NCBI RefSeq assembly: GCF_000003815.2
Contig: NC_049981.1
Span: 29,705,535-29,769,534, forward strand
Length of the DNA: 64,000 nt
From: Branchiostoma floridae
Taxonomy: Eukaryota; Chordata; Leptocardii; Amphioxiformes; Branchiostomatidae
Reading direction: 5' to 3'
The notes below the pieces were generated by a model. The model was not told where the DNA came from, made no database searches, and worked only from the letters and a program-made list of their open reading frames with translations. Every line of letters begins with the position of its first letter. Position 1 is the first letter of the stretch. Shown here in pieces: positions 12,686 to 23,537 of the stretch. The translations under genes and the position numbers were made by a program.

Positions 12686-13609
12686 TACTCTCCAAGCAGA
12701 GGTTAGGCTTTGGGTGGTTTTTTGGGTTTTTTTTGTTGTTTTTGTGGGGTTTTTGCTGTTGTGGTTTTTGTGGTTGGTGTTGGGGTGGTTGGTTTTGGGG
12801 GGGGTTGTGTTGTGTGGTTTGGGTGGGGGTGGTTGTGGGTGGGTGTTTTGTGGGGGGGGGGGTTGGGTGTTGTGGGGTGTGTTGTTGGGTTGTGGGGGTG
12901 GTGTTGTGGGTTGGTTGTGGTGGTTGGTGGTGTTGGTGTGGTGGGTTGTGTGGGGGGTTGGTTGGGTTTTTGTGTTTTGTGTGGTGGTGTGGGGTGTGTG
13001 GTGGTGTGGGGGGGGTTGGTGGTCGGGTGCTTGTGGTGTGGTTTGTTTGGTGGTGGGTTGGTTGGGTTGTGTTGTGGTGTGTGGGTGTGTGGTTTTGGTG
13101 TGGTGGTGTGGGGGTTTTTTGGGTTGGTTGGTGTGGGGTGGGGGGTGTTGGTGTTGGGTTTTGTTGTGGGGTGGGGGTTTTGGGGGTGTTGTTGTGGGTG
13201 TGGTTGGTTTGGTGTCTGGGGGGGGGGGTGTTTTGTTTGTGGGGGTGGTGGGGGGGTGGGGGTGGGGGGTTGTGGGGTTGGGTGGGGTGGGTGGGGGGTG
13301 TGGGTTTGGTGTGGTTGGTGGGTGGGGGGGGGTGGTGGAGGGGTTTTTTGGGGTGGGTGGGTTGTGTGGGGTTTTGGGGGGTTTTTTTTTGTGGGTGGGG
13401 GGTTTGGGGGGTTTTGGGGGGGGTTGTGGGTGGGGGGTTGGGGTGGGGGGTGTGTGGGGGTGTTGGGGGGGGTGGTGTGTGGTGGTGGGGGGGTTGTTGG
13501 GTTTGGGGGGGTGGGTATGGAAGATGTGAACGACAAAGGAGGCCGCGCGACGCACCCGGCACCCAAAACGTTGAAAACCAGCCAAAGCCTAACCTCTGCT
13601 TGGAGAATA
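12686..13609. mobile_element. Mutator-like TIR element filled with a G/T-only tract
   Basis: The ends are TACTCTCCAAGCAGAGGTTA and its inverse (CTAACCTCTGCTTGGAGAATA), followed inward by GGCTTTGG and its inverse. A perfect 9-bp direct repeat, GAGATACCC, flanks it at 12677-12685 and 13610-13618. TSDs of 9 bp are typical of Mutator-like elements. From about 12712 to 13516 the plus strand is almost only G and T, with one or two A and a handful of C. All three stop codons need an A, so plus frames are open by composition, and the complementary A/C strand is open too. The long overlapping ORFs here are therefore not genes. No transposase is present. Confidence 0.85.
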
Positions 13610-13618
13610 GAGATACCC

Positions 13619-14185
13619 GACATCTACAAATCTCAACTTAATGGTCAATACCCGCTACACGTACGTCCAAACGTTCCATCGGTGCTTACACGTTTGCACT
13701 GCACTGTTGCATTTTTCAAAACCTCCACAGGATTTAAACGTAATAGACGACAGAATTTCTCTGTATACAACTACGTGGGATGCGCGTCGACTTGACAATC
13801 GGAAAACATCAGGTAAACTTTCATCTGCTCTTAGAACCCTTTAGTGAATAGTAAAACTTTCTTTGAAAATACAACTTTCAAAAAGTGCATCTACGATGGT
13901 AAATTTACAATCCAAGTAACTTATTATTTTTCGATAATCTTAACTTAAGATAATTGCTTGACATCTACAAATCTCAACTTAAGGGCCAATGCTCGCTACA
14001 CGTACGTCCAAACGTTCCATCACTACTTACACTTTTGCACAGTTGCATTTTCAAAACCTCCACAGGTTTCCACCGTAATAGAAGACAAAATTACTGTTTA
14101 CAACTACGTTGGACTTGATAGCAGAGCCTTGACCTTTGGAAAACATCAGGTAAGCACTCTTCTGCTCTTAGAATGCTTTAGTAAT
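13619..14185 (+). repeat. Tandem ~340-bp segment duplication with splice-like borders
   Basis: GACATCTACAAATCTCAACT and the ~200 bp after it occur at 13619 and again at 13960. The similarity extends upstream too: TTATTATTTTTCGA before the second copy matches the DNA left of the Mutator-like element at about 12655, so that element landed inside the first copy. Each copy has CCTCCACAG and, about 90 bp later, AAACATCAGGTAA, resembling an acceptor and a donor. The second copy is open between them (VIEDKITVYNYVGLDSRAL); the first carries a 2-bp insertion that breaks the frame. This could be a duplicated exon or only a repeat. Confidence 0.5.
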
Positions 14186-14616
14186 ACTTTAGTGAGGTTG
14201 ATACAACTATAAAATGGTGCATTTACAATGGCCTTTTGACAAGATGCACACTCCCACTCCTACATAAGGAGTTCAGCAAGTGGTCACACACAGGGCATTA
14301 ACTCAGTCCCACACATCACGTCAGTTGAATCTTTCGTTGCGTGTCCTCTTGCCCCTATGACTGACTACAGGCTTTTAGAAGCTTTCAAAATACAACCATA
14401 TACGATTGAAAACTCATCACTTATCTGTGCAAACCATTCTATTTCGTCTCTTCGTGGAGGGTTGGAGCATGCTACTTTTAATCCGTTACGTTCAAAAATG
14501 TATGCTTAGTCATTTGATGCAAGAAAAATAGGCGTATATCTATTCTTTCACGACAACAAGAACCTTTCTGCATTCTATTACATCAAGTCATCTCCATCAT
14601 CGAAAATGAACAGTAC

Positions 14617-15039
14617 TAGGGGTGGGTACCGGTACAAAATCTGTTTTTCTTATTGGACCGGTCCGGAAAAAACGGACCTGAAAAAATTCGGTGTACCTAA
14701 TGCTGGACCTATTGGAAAATAAACAGATTGTATGATCAGGCATTCACACGTTTTGGGGCTTACCGATCGAAGAAAATGACAAGAGCGAAGTAGGATGGAG
14801 TCTATACTCACTTCTACCAGGTTTTACAGTCAATCGTACAGAGGCAGTTAGTCTTATAGCATGCCAAAACGCCAGTAGGAGCCGAATACTCCACAAAACA
14901 TATTTTTTTGTAGCGAAATGGACCATTCTTTTGAGTATCGTCCATTCACAAGTTTTCACAGACAATCAAGTCCAGGTTCAGGTCCGGACCTGGACCTGAT
15001 CCTCTGGACCTGAATTTTCTGTATCGGTACCCATCCCTA
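14617..15039. mobile_element. TAGGGGTGGG-type hAT-like MITE with target duplication
   Basis: The ends TAGGGGTGGGTACCGGTAC and GTATCGGTACCCATCCCTA are inverted repeats. Flanking 8-mers AACAGTAC (14609-14616) and AACAGCAC (15040-15047) differ at one base, fitting an hAT-type 8-bp target duplication. The interior is the same as in the copy at 5738-6159, and a fragment of the right end lies at 26560-26595. No protein is encoded. Confidence 0.75.
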
Positions 15040-15379
15040 AACAGCACATTTTTTTTATTTCTTGAAAAACGTTCGGCATCGGCTGATGCTAGTCATCACA
15101 AACTCAAAAGGGTGACACCAGGCTTTCATAGGACGATCAAATGTTCCTCTCGGTTAGAAATTACATCCCTCGCACACCGCCGGCTTAAGCTGTTCCTGAC
15201 ATCTTCACAGTTTTACGTCGACAGCCGCTCCCCGTGGTCAAACGTGTGTCGTATTCCCCTTCTTGTTTGCGGAGATAAGGCCGCATAATTGCGATGGGAC
15301 GACGCGGACCTTGTACAGGATTTATCTACAATGGCTCGGGGAATCTCTCACGCGCTGGCTAAAAGACACAGTCGCTCAC

Positions 15380-15594
15380 TTGTGATGAGACGATGTAATC
15401 CGTAATATAGACGAGCCCGTGCTTATCCATCATACATCTGTCACTGTGGGTTTTGTAGATACTTTTTGATGCCCCAGCTAACGCTTGGATGTTCCTCTTT
15501 TGAGAAGCCCGTGCTGGGTCCTTCATGACCTGTTCTGCACTCCTAAGATCGATGACGCCAATTTTTGTCATTAGCGTTCCTCTGACGTGACCCC
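15380..15594 (-). other. Possible orphan coding exon
   Basis: Between an acceptor-like GACTCAG and a donor-like CACAAGTGAGC on the minus strand, one frame stays open for about 71 codons and reads like ordinary protein, for example MMDKHGLVYITDYIVSSQ. I do not recognise the family, and no neighbouring exon could be linked to it. It may be an exon of an unplaced gene, a decayed transposon reading frame, or chance. Confidence 0.2.
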
Positions 15595-15811
15595 CTGAGT
15601 CTATCACGGATTAAAAAGTAAACATCGATGCTACTATGACGCAGTTGTAGATCACTACAATATCGTCAACAGAAAGAAGCGACATAATCTGAGAGATATG
15701 ATGCCCAAATATGTGCTTCGTATGACAGTGAATCTTTGAGGATCAAATGCGGACAATTGTAAAAAGACCGAGGACTGAGCTTTGAGAAAAAAAAACAGTT
15801 GGCGATAGCCT

Positions 15812-15990
15812 CCGTTCAACACTTCAGAAAACTCTGGTGATCACCCAACAATTTTCAATCCAACCTCCCACGACTGGATTTCCCAGTAGATATTGTCCTA
15901 TGGACCGTTCAACACTTCAGATAACTCTTGTGATCGCCAAACACATTTTCAATCCAACCTCCCACGACTGGATTCGCAAACAGCTATTTT
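15812..15990 (+). repeat. Tandem duplication, ~93-bp unit, two copies
   Basis: CCGTTCAACACTTCAG begins both units (15812 and 15905), and both contain CAACCTCCCACGACTGGATT. The copies differ at scattered positions, so the duplication is not very recent. Nothing coding is visible. Confidence 0.75.
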
Positions 15991-18479
15991 CCCAACCATT
16001 ATGGATAGAATTGCCTCCTAAGCTTGAAAACACATTGCAGTCGAATGTTACATAAACCGCAATCAAGTGCTCATTTTTCTTGTCCAGAAACAGCCAAGCA
16101 AGCCAACCTGAAGATGGCCGTTTGCATTCAAGCACATGAAAAGAATTTATCTGAAAATCAGACCCGAATGTATGTCACCGTAATCATGACGAACGATTGT
16201 TGGAGTCCCTTAGAGCAGATTAGTCCTAGACATTACGGAACTGCGATGCTGCTCGTCGATTCTTAGTTAAGATCCAATTCAGATAACAGAATGCTCTCTA
16301 CCGCGATCATCAAAAGTAAGTTAGAAACAACCGGCCAACAATTTCAAGATTTCAAAGTTTGAAACAATTCTTCATTAGGTCCCCCCAGAGTTAAGAATTG
16401 CCGATGACATTTACAAGACAGATAAGAATGCTTAAGTCTTCTACTTTGAGTTAATGCTTCAGGTTGGCATGTCGTACTTCGCAGCTTAAAGCCTAAGAAA
16501 TATAATGAAGCACACGTCAAACTAAAAGAATCATGACGATTTGTAATTAAGCTTGATCGAAGGATATGTAGTTACAAGAGCACACTTACGTCGTCTTAAA
16601 CCAGTCTCATATATTTCTTTGAATACACGGAACGTGCCTGAAACAGATTTCACTGTAGTGGTTACCTTTGTTCTGACATATACTTCAACCACCTAGATTT
16701 GCAGAATGGCCGAATGTAGTCAAATTGTCATTCGAGCCACGCAATGGTTATAAATGATAATGCTTATTTGAAATTAAGATTGACCTTGTATGTATTTTGC
16801 CAGGTATGCGGCGGTGTAGTAGACATGTGGGGGGCAATTACTACATACTCCGTAGCCCCTCTGCGATGAGATTCTCTGATAAGATTGACAGGCGGCCATC
16901 AAAATAAGGTCGCCGTTTCATCTGTCGCACATTCAACTTCGCTCTGTCTTAATAACGTTGTCGCTACTTCCGAAAGACCAGCGTTGAGTTCCTAATGGTT
17001 GCTATGAAACAAGGCTTCTCCGTAATTGATGAGCAGACGAATTCCTAGTCACCAACTAGGGTCCTGGCCACCCCGGTGCCATATTCCTGTATTTGGCGAT
17101 TTAGACGGATTTCGGTTCCCTGCGGTCGTTGTTATCAACCGTTGATTGATGCCAGTCAGAGCTTGTGGAGGCTAATGATAGTGTGACCGGAGTGAGTTCT
17201 GAATTAGTCATGTTGTTTTTGTATGGCGATAATGTCGCTGCTTGTTCTAGATACATATGTTCAGTTGTGGAACTTTATCGTGAGTAAACGTAGCAGGTTC
17301 TTCACTGTCCACGATACTTTTGCACTGAGGTAACCTTACATGCCGTCCGCTTGACTTGTTTGGAAGGTTATCAAACAGTTTGCAAGTGTTAACTGGTTGA
17401 CACTTTTACGTATGCGCGGACCCCAGTTTCTCCCAGATCACTTTAGTGTCATTGACGAAAGATGGTGGATGCCATCTGAAACATCTGACCGTTCCCAAAA
17501 TAGTATCCAGTTGCTTGAGTTATTGCTTTTTGGCTTATCTTATTACTTTTGTCTAATATTCTAGATACTTTCACCTTTCATCATCTAATTTGAATTGTTT
17601 GTGTTTCTTGTTGCCATGTTCTCTCTCGCAGTAGCCTTAAGAACGTTGCGGCATATCACAGGGATGATTTAGCACCAGTATCAATCGCATTAGACTAAAA
17701 TCACCCAAAGGACCAAAGTGATCCCGTGTGTACAACTTACCAAATTGGCTATGTTGCAGCGAGATCGTTATACTGACCAACCTTTTGAATGACTTTAAGC
17801 CGTTAAGCATTGAACACTCCTACTAGACTTCGTTTGAACAAAAACAAAATCAGGAAAGACTTTCACGTGTTTTAAAGGTTTCGAGACCCCGTTATGCGGA
17901 ACAGTAACTGGCGTGATATCGAGATCGTTATTGACCAATCTTTTGGTTGAAAAGTGTGTACGTAATGTAGAGAACACCACGTCTTTCTGTGTTCTTTACT
18001 GTGAGAATCCTGGCTACATGTGTTTTAAATTAAAGAGTCTATGCTGTCACGAAAGATTCTATCAGCCGTTTATAGAAAGTGTATTTAATTTTGCAAGCTC
18101 ATTCCCGGAGGCTAAATATAGAATACAACACGGTGTATTCCGTATCGCCCAAGGTATCAGCCCGACCGCGGGTCGGATCGCCCGACGGCTGACCTGATTT
18201 TATTTATGTTATACCCACCTGAGAAAACCCATGTTTTGATGCGAAATGCGCCAGAAGTTGAACAAATTTGGTGCCCTCGAAAAAAAAAGCGTTGCAACAG
18301 TAATGTTCCTACGTCCGAATCAGGCTATATTCGAACTTTCGATGGCGCCGTACTCGGCCCACTCGAAACAGTTCGATTTATTCGAATGGAGCCCGTGTGA
18401 TAAGCCCGGGCCGTACGGAAAGTTATCAGCCGGTCCGGAACACCCGTACCGAACGTTTTCGCGTCACAGGTATGACATA

Positions 18480-18660
18480 ATTGCAAGTACATGATGGAAA
18501 CATAGGAGACACAAATGTGACAACGAAGAATAATTGTATTATTGTTGTTGTAAAAAAAAGAGCCTACTCGAATCCTAGTGCTGACTTTTTTTAAACAGGC
18601 TGGGTTTGACGTCTTTTTTTTTAGAAGCAGAGGAAGACGAAAAGCCTAATTTATAAAGTA
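18480..18660 (+). repeat. Dispersed repeat, copy 1 of 3
   Basis: The block runs from GCAAGTACATGATGGAAACA to GAAGCAGAGGAAGACGAAAA. The same succession of words occurs at 27445-27640 in the same direction and at 62410-62580 reversed. No inverted ends or reading frame are visible. It could be part of a SINE or the tail of a LINE. Confidence 0.6.
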
Positions 18661-19221
18661 TGGCGGCGACGTGGAAATCTTAACGCTCACGTTGTATTGC
18701 ACGATGACCTGGACACGCTTTTCTCATGCCGGGCCACACGTAGCCCTTTTCAGGCTGCAACAATTAAGACAAGCCAGGTGGCGTCCGACCTTAAATTGGA
18801 CGTAATTGGCAAATCGCTTCTCATTCACTTACTCTCAACAGTTGTGGTCCACTCATTTTGCAGCATGTAGCCCATTGTACGCTCGAAACCATCGCGTTCT
18901 AAATATCCCAAAGGGTCCAATTTATTTCTTCTTTTTCATATAAGAAATGGAACGCTATTCTCTCTGCAGGTTGTTGCAGCGGAAGTGAAGACCTACCCGT
19001 GATCTTTTCCATAGATGCCCATTTGTACGCCATTTCTCGTTACGACAGTATTGAACAACTTTGATGTGACGACAAACCTCCGGATTATATGACTAGTCAT
19101 GTGACTAGAACTGTGTCATCACCGACGTAACAACTGCCCACTCTTCTCTCTGTCTTTCTTTATTGTGACATCCCACGCAGTTCCGAGCTGTTCGGCACAC
19201 ATAGGAGAGTGGTTCACCCTT

Positions 19222-19227
19222 TATAAG
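19222..19227 (+). promoter_or_regulatory. TATA box upstream of a spliced leader exon
   Basis: The word TTTATAAGG stands about 30 bp before the expected start of the exon at 19252-19340. A CRE-like half-site (GACGTAAC) lies about 100 bp upstream. TATA promoters with a short untranslated first exon are common for neuropeptide genes. The nearest downstream coding exon on this strand is the precursor at 23538. Confidence 0.4.
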
Positions 19228-19251
19228 GAGACGACACAGCATTGGCCCATT

Positions 19252-19340
19252 TAGTAACGAGGAGAAACTACGCCGAGAAGTACCGTTCTTCGTCCGACGT
19301 GTTGAGCTCCGAAGTGCGCCGTGACAGCTACGGAAAACAG
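19252..19340 (+). other. Candidate noncoding first exon of the neuropeptide gene
   Basis: The segment ends in CGGAAAACAG followed by the strong donor GTAAGG at 19341. It has no ATG-led frame of note. Joining it to the acceptor at 23524 would give a ~4.2 kb 5' UTR intron rich in SINEs. The link rests on strand, order and lack of other genes; a transcript is needed to prove it. Confidence 0.35.
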
Positions 19341-19914
19341 GTAAGGAGTCGACGATTTGTAAAGTACATGTGCATCATACTGCACACATGATTGTTTTTT
19401 TCTATGTTATGGTCACCAAATCTCATCTTTAGTAGGAGGCCTTAAGGACGCTGTTGTATGTCATTGGATTGGTTGTTGATACGACTATCAACTTATGTCT
19501 GTCTCTGGGAATCGTCATTCGCTGGGCAATGGGTTCCATAGTTTTGCTGTGGCCGGGAGGACGGTGCAATGACGGGATGTTGTCGACCATTTCACAGGTT
19601 TCAGAGCGATACAGGCGGCTTTCATGTCCATGTGAAAAGGGTTTAGGGAGTTTGGGGGTTTCATTTTAAGTCGGAAAAGTATGCTATGCTTGTATGCTGC
19701 CGCTTATTTGTGTTTGTAAAAAAACAACCGAATTCTTTCTTGGATTTTGAACCCGTGCGTCGACACAATGAACGCTTGATACGTCGACGAAGATTAGACA
19801 TCCAGAGAATCGAATAACGTTTACTCAACGAGCTGGATAGTTTAGTAGTGGATGTCACCTGAAACGTCTGGCCGTTAAAAAAATCTATTCATTGGCTTCA
19901 GTAATTCTTGGTTT

Positions 19915-20110
19915 ATGACCGAGTGCAATAGCCGAGTGGATAGAAAAGTGTGGTATGTTTGGGTAGAGTGTTCACCTTGCATTCGGTAGGCCGTGAGGTC
20001 GACCTCCGGTCGAGTCATGCCAAAGATGATACATGCATGCTGCTTTCTCTGCTTAGCACTCAGCACTAATGAAGAAGAGTACCTTGCTGTAGTGGCTTGC
20101 TCAAATGTGT
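19915..20110 (+). repeat. tRNA-derived SINE (same family as 57205-57420)
   Basis: The head has tRNA-like promoter words: an A-box-like stretch (CGAGTGGATAG) and a B-box-like GGTCGAGTC. The tail contains GCTTAGCACTCAGCA, GAAGAAGAGTAC and GTAGTGGCTTGC, matched by the copy at 57205. It is a SINE rather than a working tRNA because the cloverleaf is not kept. Confidence 0.6.
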
Positions 20111-20559
20111 GGCCCAAAGGCTACAGAAATGGACATTGGCGCCACCCCTAAGATTCTGTTACAGATGCACGGGCAACCGTTTTACAACATTTATCTCACG
20201 CATAGACGATGGGACATTCTTCTCTTTTATGCGAGAAGTGAACGGGATGGATCCTTTATACAGTACACATATGGTCTACTTAGACTACTCTGAAGACATA
20301 AGTGTCGAATGGTAAAGGCGCTCCCCAGGACGCCGCGACATCCAAGGCGGTGCTTCTGGCATTTTGATTAAGCAAATGTAGGTTTTTCGACCAAGTTTAA
20401 CGTGATAAGCCAAATGTTGGTGCTATTCCAGCAGTTTCAGATATTGGCTGCGGCTGAAATTGAGTGTTTGCAAATCATCTAGATAGTCCAATACGTCAGA
20501 CGCGACAAGCCATGCAGGGTTCTTGTCATTCTGAGATTGCTTGGCGTAATCGGCAGCGC

Positions 20560-20880
20560 TTTTGGCTTAGGCCCATGGCCAAGAGGTACCGAGTTCGAAA
20601 CCTGCCATGTCACTGATCTTGTGTTCTTGACTTTCCTCACTTCACTCAGGTGAAAAATGAGTACCTAGCTTCGGCTAGGGTCGTCCCTTGGATAGGACGT
20701 TAAATGGAAGTCCCGTGTCCGGGGAGAGCCATACTTCGAGCGTGTAACTTAAGAACCCACCACACTTATGGAAAAGAGTAGGGGTCCTTCCCTTTGTGAG
20801 TGGATCAAATTTTGTAATCCGGTCTCCGAGTTGACATCTTCCAACGGTGATAGTCACATGTTATGTCAATCCTTCCCAAA
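20560..20880 (+). repeat. tRNA-derived SINE with GTACCTAGCTTCGGCTAGG body
   Basis: The B-box-like GAGTTCGAAACC is followed by CTTTCCTCACTTCACTCAGG, a TGAGTACCTAGCTTCGG core and a tail with GACGTTAAATGGAAGTCCCG and AACCCACCACACTTATGGAA. Tail fragments recur at 28505-28600 and 50665-50790. No protein is encoded. Confidence 0.6.
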
Positions 20881-22869
20881 ATGTGGTTAAACTGGATAAA
20901 AATTCTACCGCCCAAGGACGACTGACCCACACCACTTGAGCAGTCTCTTCACAGACCACCTACTTGTATTTCAATATCAACTGAAACAGAAGGGTTTTTT
21001 TGTTTAACCTTGAGTTGGCCACTTCCTACATTTTATGCACTTTGAAATGTTGCCACACGTACAGTCATATAAATCTTTACTTGTTCCAGCGTGGTTAAGC
21101 GAGGAACGGTCGCTGATAAGATGTCGATCTTTCAAATCTCAACATTACTTAAGCTGCCAGATTCATACATATGGGTTCATCAGGTGTTAAATCTCTGCAT
21201 GTTAAAGACCCCAGCAGACTTGTGGATAAAATCCAAGGCTAGGGTTATCGGTCCGTAGTCTTGTGTTTGGTCATAGTTTCTATCCGAGCGGGAGCCGCAT
21301 TCCCGGCATTGCTCTGTTAGTCATCGAGAAGAATAATGAGGTAAGGCGCCGACTCGATGACCGATAGTGCAATGCGCGCTGAGTTAATGCATCTTTGTCC
21401 TTCCGCAAGACTAAACTCCCATTCCTAACGGTCTCTTATCTCGATCAGAATTTGGACCGTGGTAGTCTACAGGGCCACATTGCTGTAATCTCTTCAGATG
21501 GCTGCGATCTTAGCTCCTCGTTATAACATTATCTTCACCTCGGAGATCCACTGGCTTTGCAGCAATGATTAAGCCTCATACGAAATGAGCATAGGAGGCG
21601 TACGATCGTCGTGAAATGGACAGATCCCCAAAACCCGCCCCCTGTTCGATCATGGTTCTATTTCGAAAACCTGCGTCAAAATTACTACGTCAAATGAGCG
21701 CTAGTAGCTATAGGACAGAACTGGCCGCCGCCGCTATTTTAGCTGATAATACATGTGCCAACTAACTTCGGTTTAGCTTTTTTGGCCATCCTTTCGTGTT
21801 TAGACTTACGTGCCATGTTGGTCGTGCAATTGTAAACTGTGGTCACTGTTGGGATAGTTGTGCATGTGTACTGGCGTACAAAATTTAGCTGTATTGTTAC
21901 GAAGAAGTCTGTGTTAGGTTTATGAAGGTAAGCCATCCAGGTAAACAATATTCAAATACAATTAGAATGAACTGTACTTGAATCGGATTGTTCTGCCAGT
22001 TCATTCTAATGACGCTGAAGAAGAGTGATGGATGTCACTCGAGACGTCTGGACGTAAATCTCTGTTTTTTATCCAGGTGTAGGGATTGAATTGTATTTGA
22101 ATATCTTTTTAGATAGAGATTGAATTGTGTTTTAAGGCTCAGCTCAGACCCTTGTCGGTGGTTGAATCTGTCCCAACCTGCTTGAAAATTATCATGACAT
22201 GAACACCGTACAACGGCCTACAACGAATGCGACCGCGCTGTAACTTACTGTTTTCCAAAGATAGCCTGAGTACCATCCTCTGTGCTGACTACAAGCGAAA
22301 GGATCGAGCCAGCGGTCACTACGGAAGATGGTGCTCCGGCAATATTTGTGATGGTTCCCGTTTTGTAGTAGTAATGCACGCGCCTCAGTGGTACTAGATC
22401 TTATAGAACACATTGGCAAATCCCAAGACCAATATGTTAAAAGTAAAACAACACCAACGTCAAAACAACCTCTGTATAGAGTCTTCTATGAGCACAACTT
22501 GATGATAATGATGTCCAATATGTTATTGTCAAGCTATACATAACCATAAAGTCCCTTGTGAGTGACGTTAATAAATTGAAAGTTCAGTTTTCTAATATTT
22601 TCAAAAGTGCAGCTCCATGATATATGTTAGTGTCATGTACTACATTTACCTTTACTTTTCCCTAGTCCCATCCTCACGTACTACATACATATGATGTTTG
22701 ACAAAAACAAATTAAAATCGTAGTTTTCTATATACGCTGTTTCCAATTTAAGGTGCATCGCCACATTGAAGAGATGACAATGATTCATAACGACTCGAAC
22801 ATTTCCTAGGTTTTACGTCTATACTTGACTAACTACGTACCATGTTCCGGGGGAGTTATTGGGTTCATT

Positions 22870-23185
22870 GACCAGGTAGGGGAATGTTAACCTTCACACT
22901 TAACCTTCTCCTGGTCACAATGATTATTCCGCCTTTTCTGCCTAAGCAGGTATAAAAATGTAGTTAAAGGTATTCCCGTTGCCTTTTTCAAAGGCCATAG
23001 GGACAGTGAGTTGTCACCCACTGTGTCTTGAGTACGGATGGTGGAGCCCATCCCTCTCCTTACCCCCAAACGAAGTCAGGTACCCATTATTACACCTAGT
23101 GGTTAGAGTGAGGAAAGTCATGTGATGTGCCTTTCTCAAGGTCAAAACATCGATAACACGACTGGATTCGAATCCAGGACATCTG
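22870..23185 (-). repeat. tRNA-derived SINE, minus orientation
   Basis: Read on the minus strand it starts with the B-box-like CTGGATTCGAATCC, followed by AAAGGCACATCACATGAC, then GGTACCTGACTTCG and a tail. The core with GTACCTGACTTCGGTTGGGG recurs in copies near 38319, 39920, 45545 and 53285. Confidence 0.6.
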
Positions 23186-23194
23186 GGTACAGGT

Positions 23195-23470
23195 AGTGTG
23201 CGTAGTCCAGTGGTTAGCGGTCCTGCCTCTGGAACTAGACGCCGTGAGTTCTATTCCGGCTGTGTCCCTCAACTAACATGCACGCTACTGGAAAGGGTTG
23301 CAGTCCTTAAAACGGGACGTTAATCCTTGGTCCACTGTTCATTGTACTTGTCGAAAAGAGCTAGGGAAATTTCCCCGGTACAATTAACCTGTAAATACTG
23401 CACATAGCTTCTGTTTTCTCTGTCATGACCATTGGAAGACTATAGCTCTTCAGTGAGCTACAACTGGATC
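23195..23470 (+). repeat. tRNA-derived SINE with GTCCAGTGGTTAGCGG head
   Basis: The A-box-like GTCCAGTGGTTAGCGG and the B-box-like GAGTTCTATTCC are followed by CTGGAAAGGGTTGCAGTCC, GGTCCACTGTTCATTGTAC and GACCATTGGAAGACTATAGC. Other copies are the split one at 5675-6310 and a tail at about 57716-57850. It lies directly upstream of the neuropeptide exon. Confidence 0.65.
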
Positions 23471-23537
23471 CAGATCACTTTCTTCTTCTTTTTTGTAATA
23501 AAATATGGTCTTCTTTTATTTCAGATCAACGACAGGA

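Larger units (their letters stand above)
15040..19200. other. Long spacer without a supported gene
   Basis: I see no convincing coding exon apart from the weak candidate at 15380-15594. The region holds a 93-bp tandem duplication (15812-15990), a word of the type GATGCCATCTGAAACATCTG at about 17468 that recurs in variant form at 19850 and 22030 and so belongs to a dispersed repeat, a fragment with TTCCGTATCGCCC at 18138 shared with 55829-55915, and another dispersed repeat at 18480-18660. Confidence 0.5.

Noticed and set aside
12564-13795. Several overlapping ~300-codon open frames on both strands
   Set aside because: They exist only because the tract is nearly G/T on one strand and A/C on the other, so stop codons cannot form. 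The products would be pure Gly/Val/Trp/Cys or Pro/His/Thr strings.
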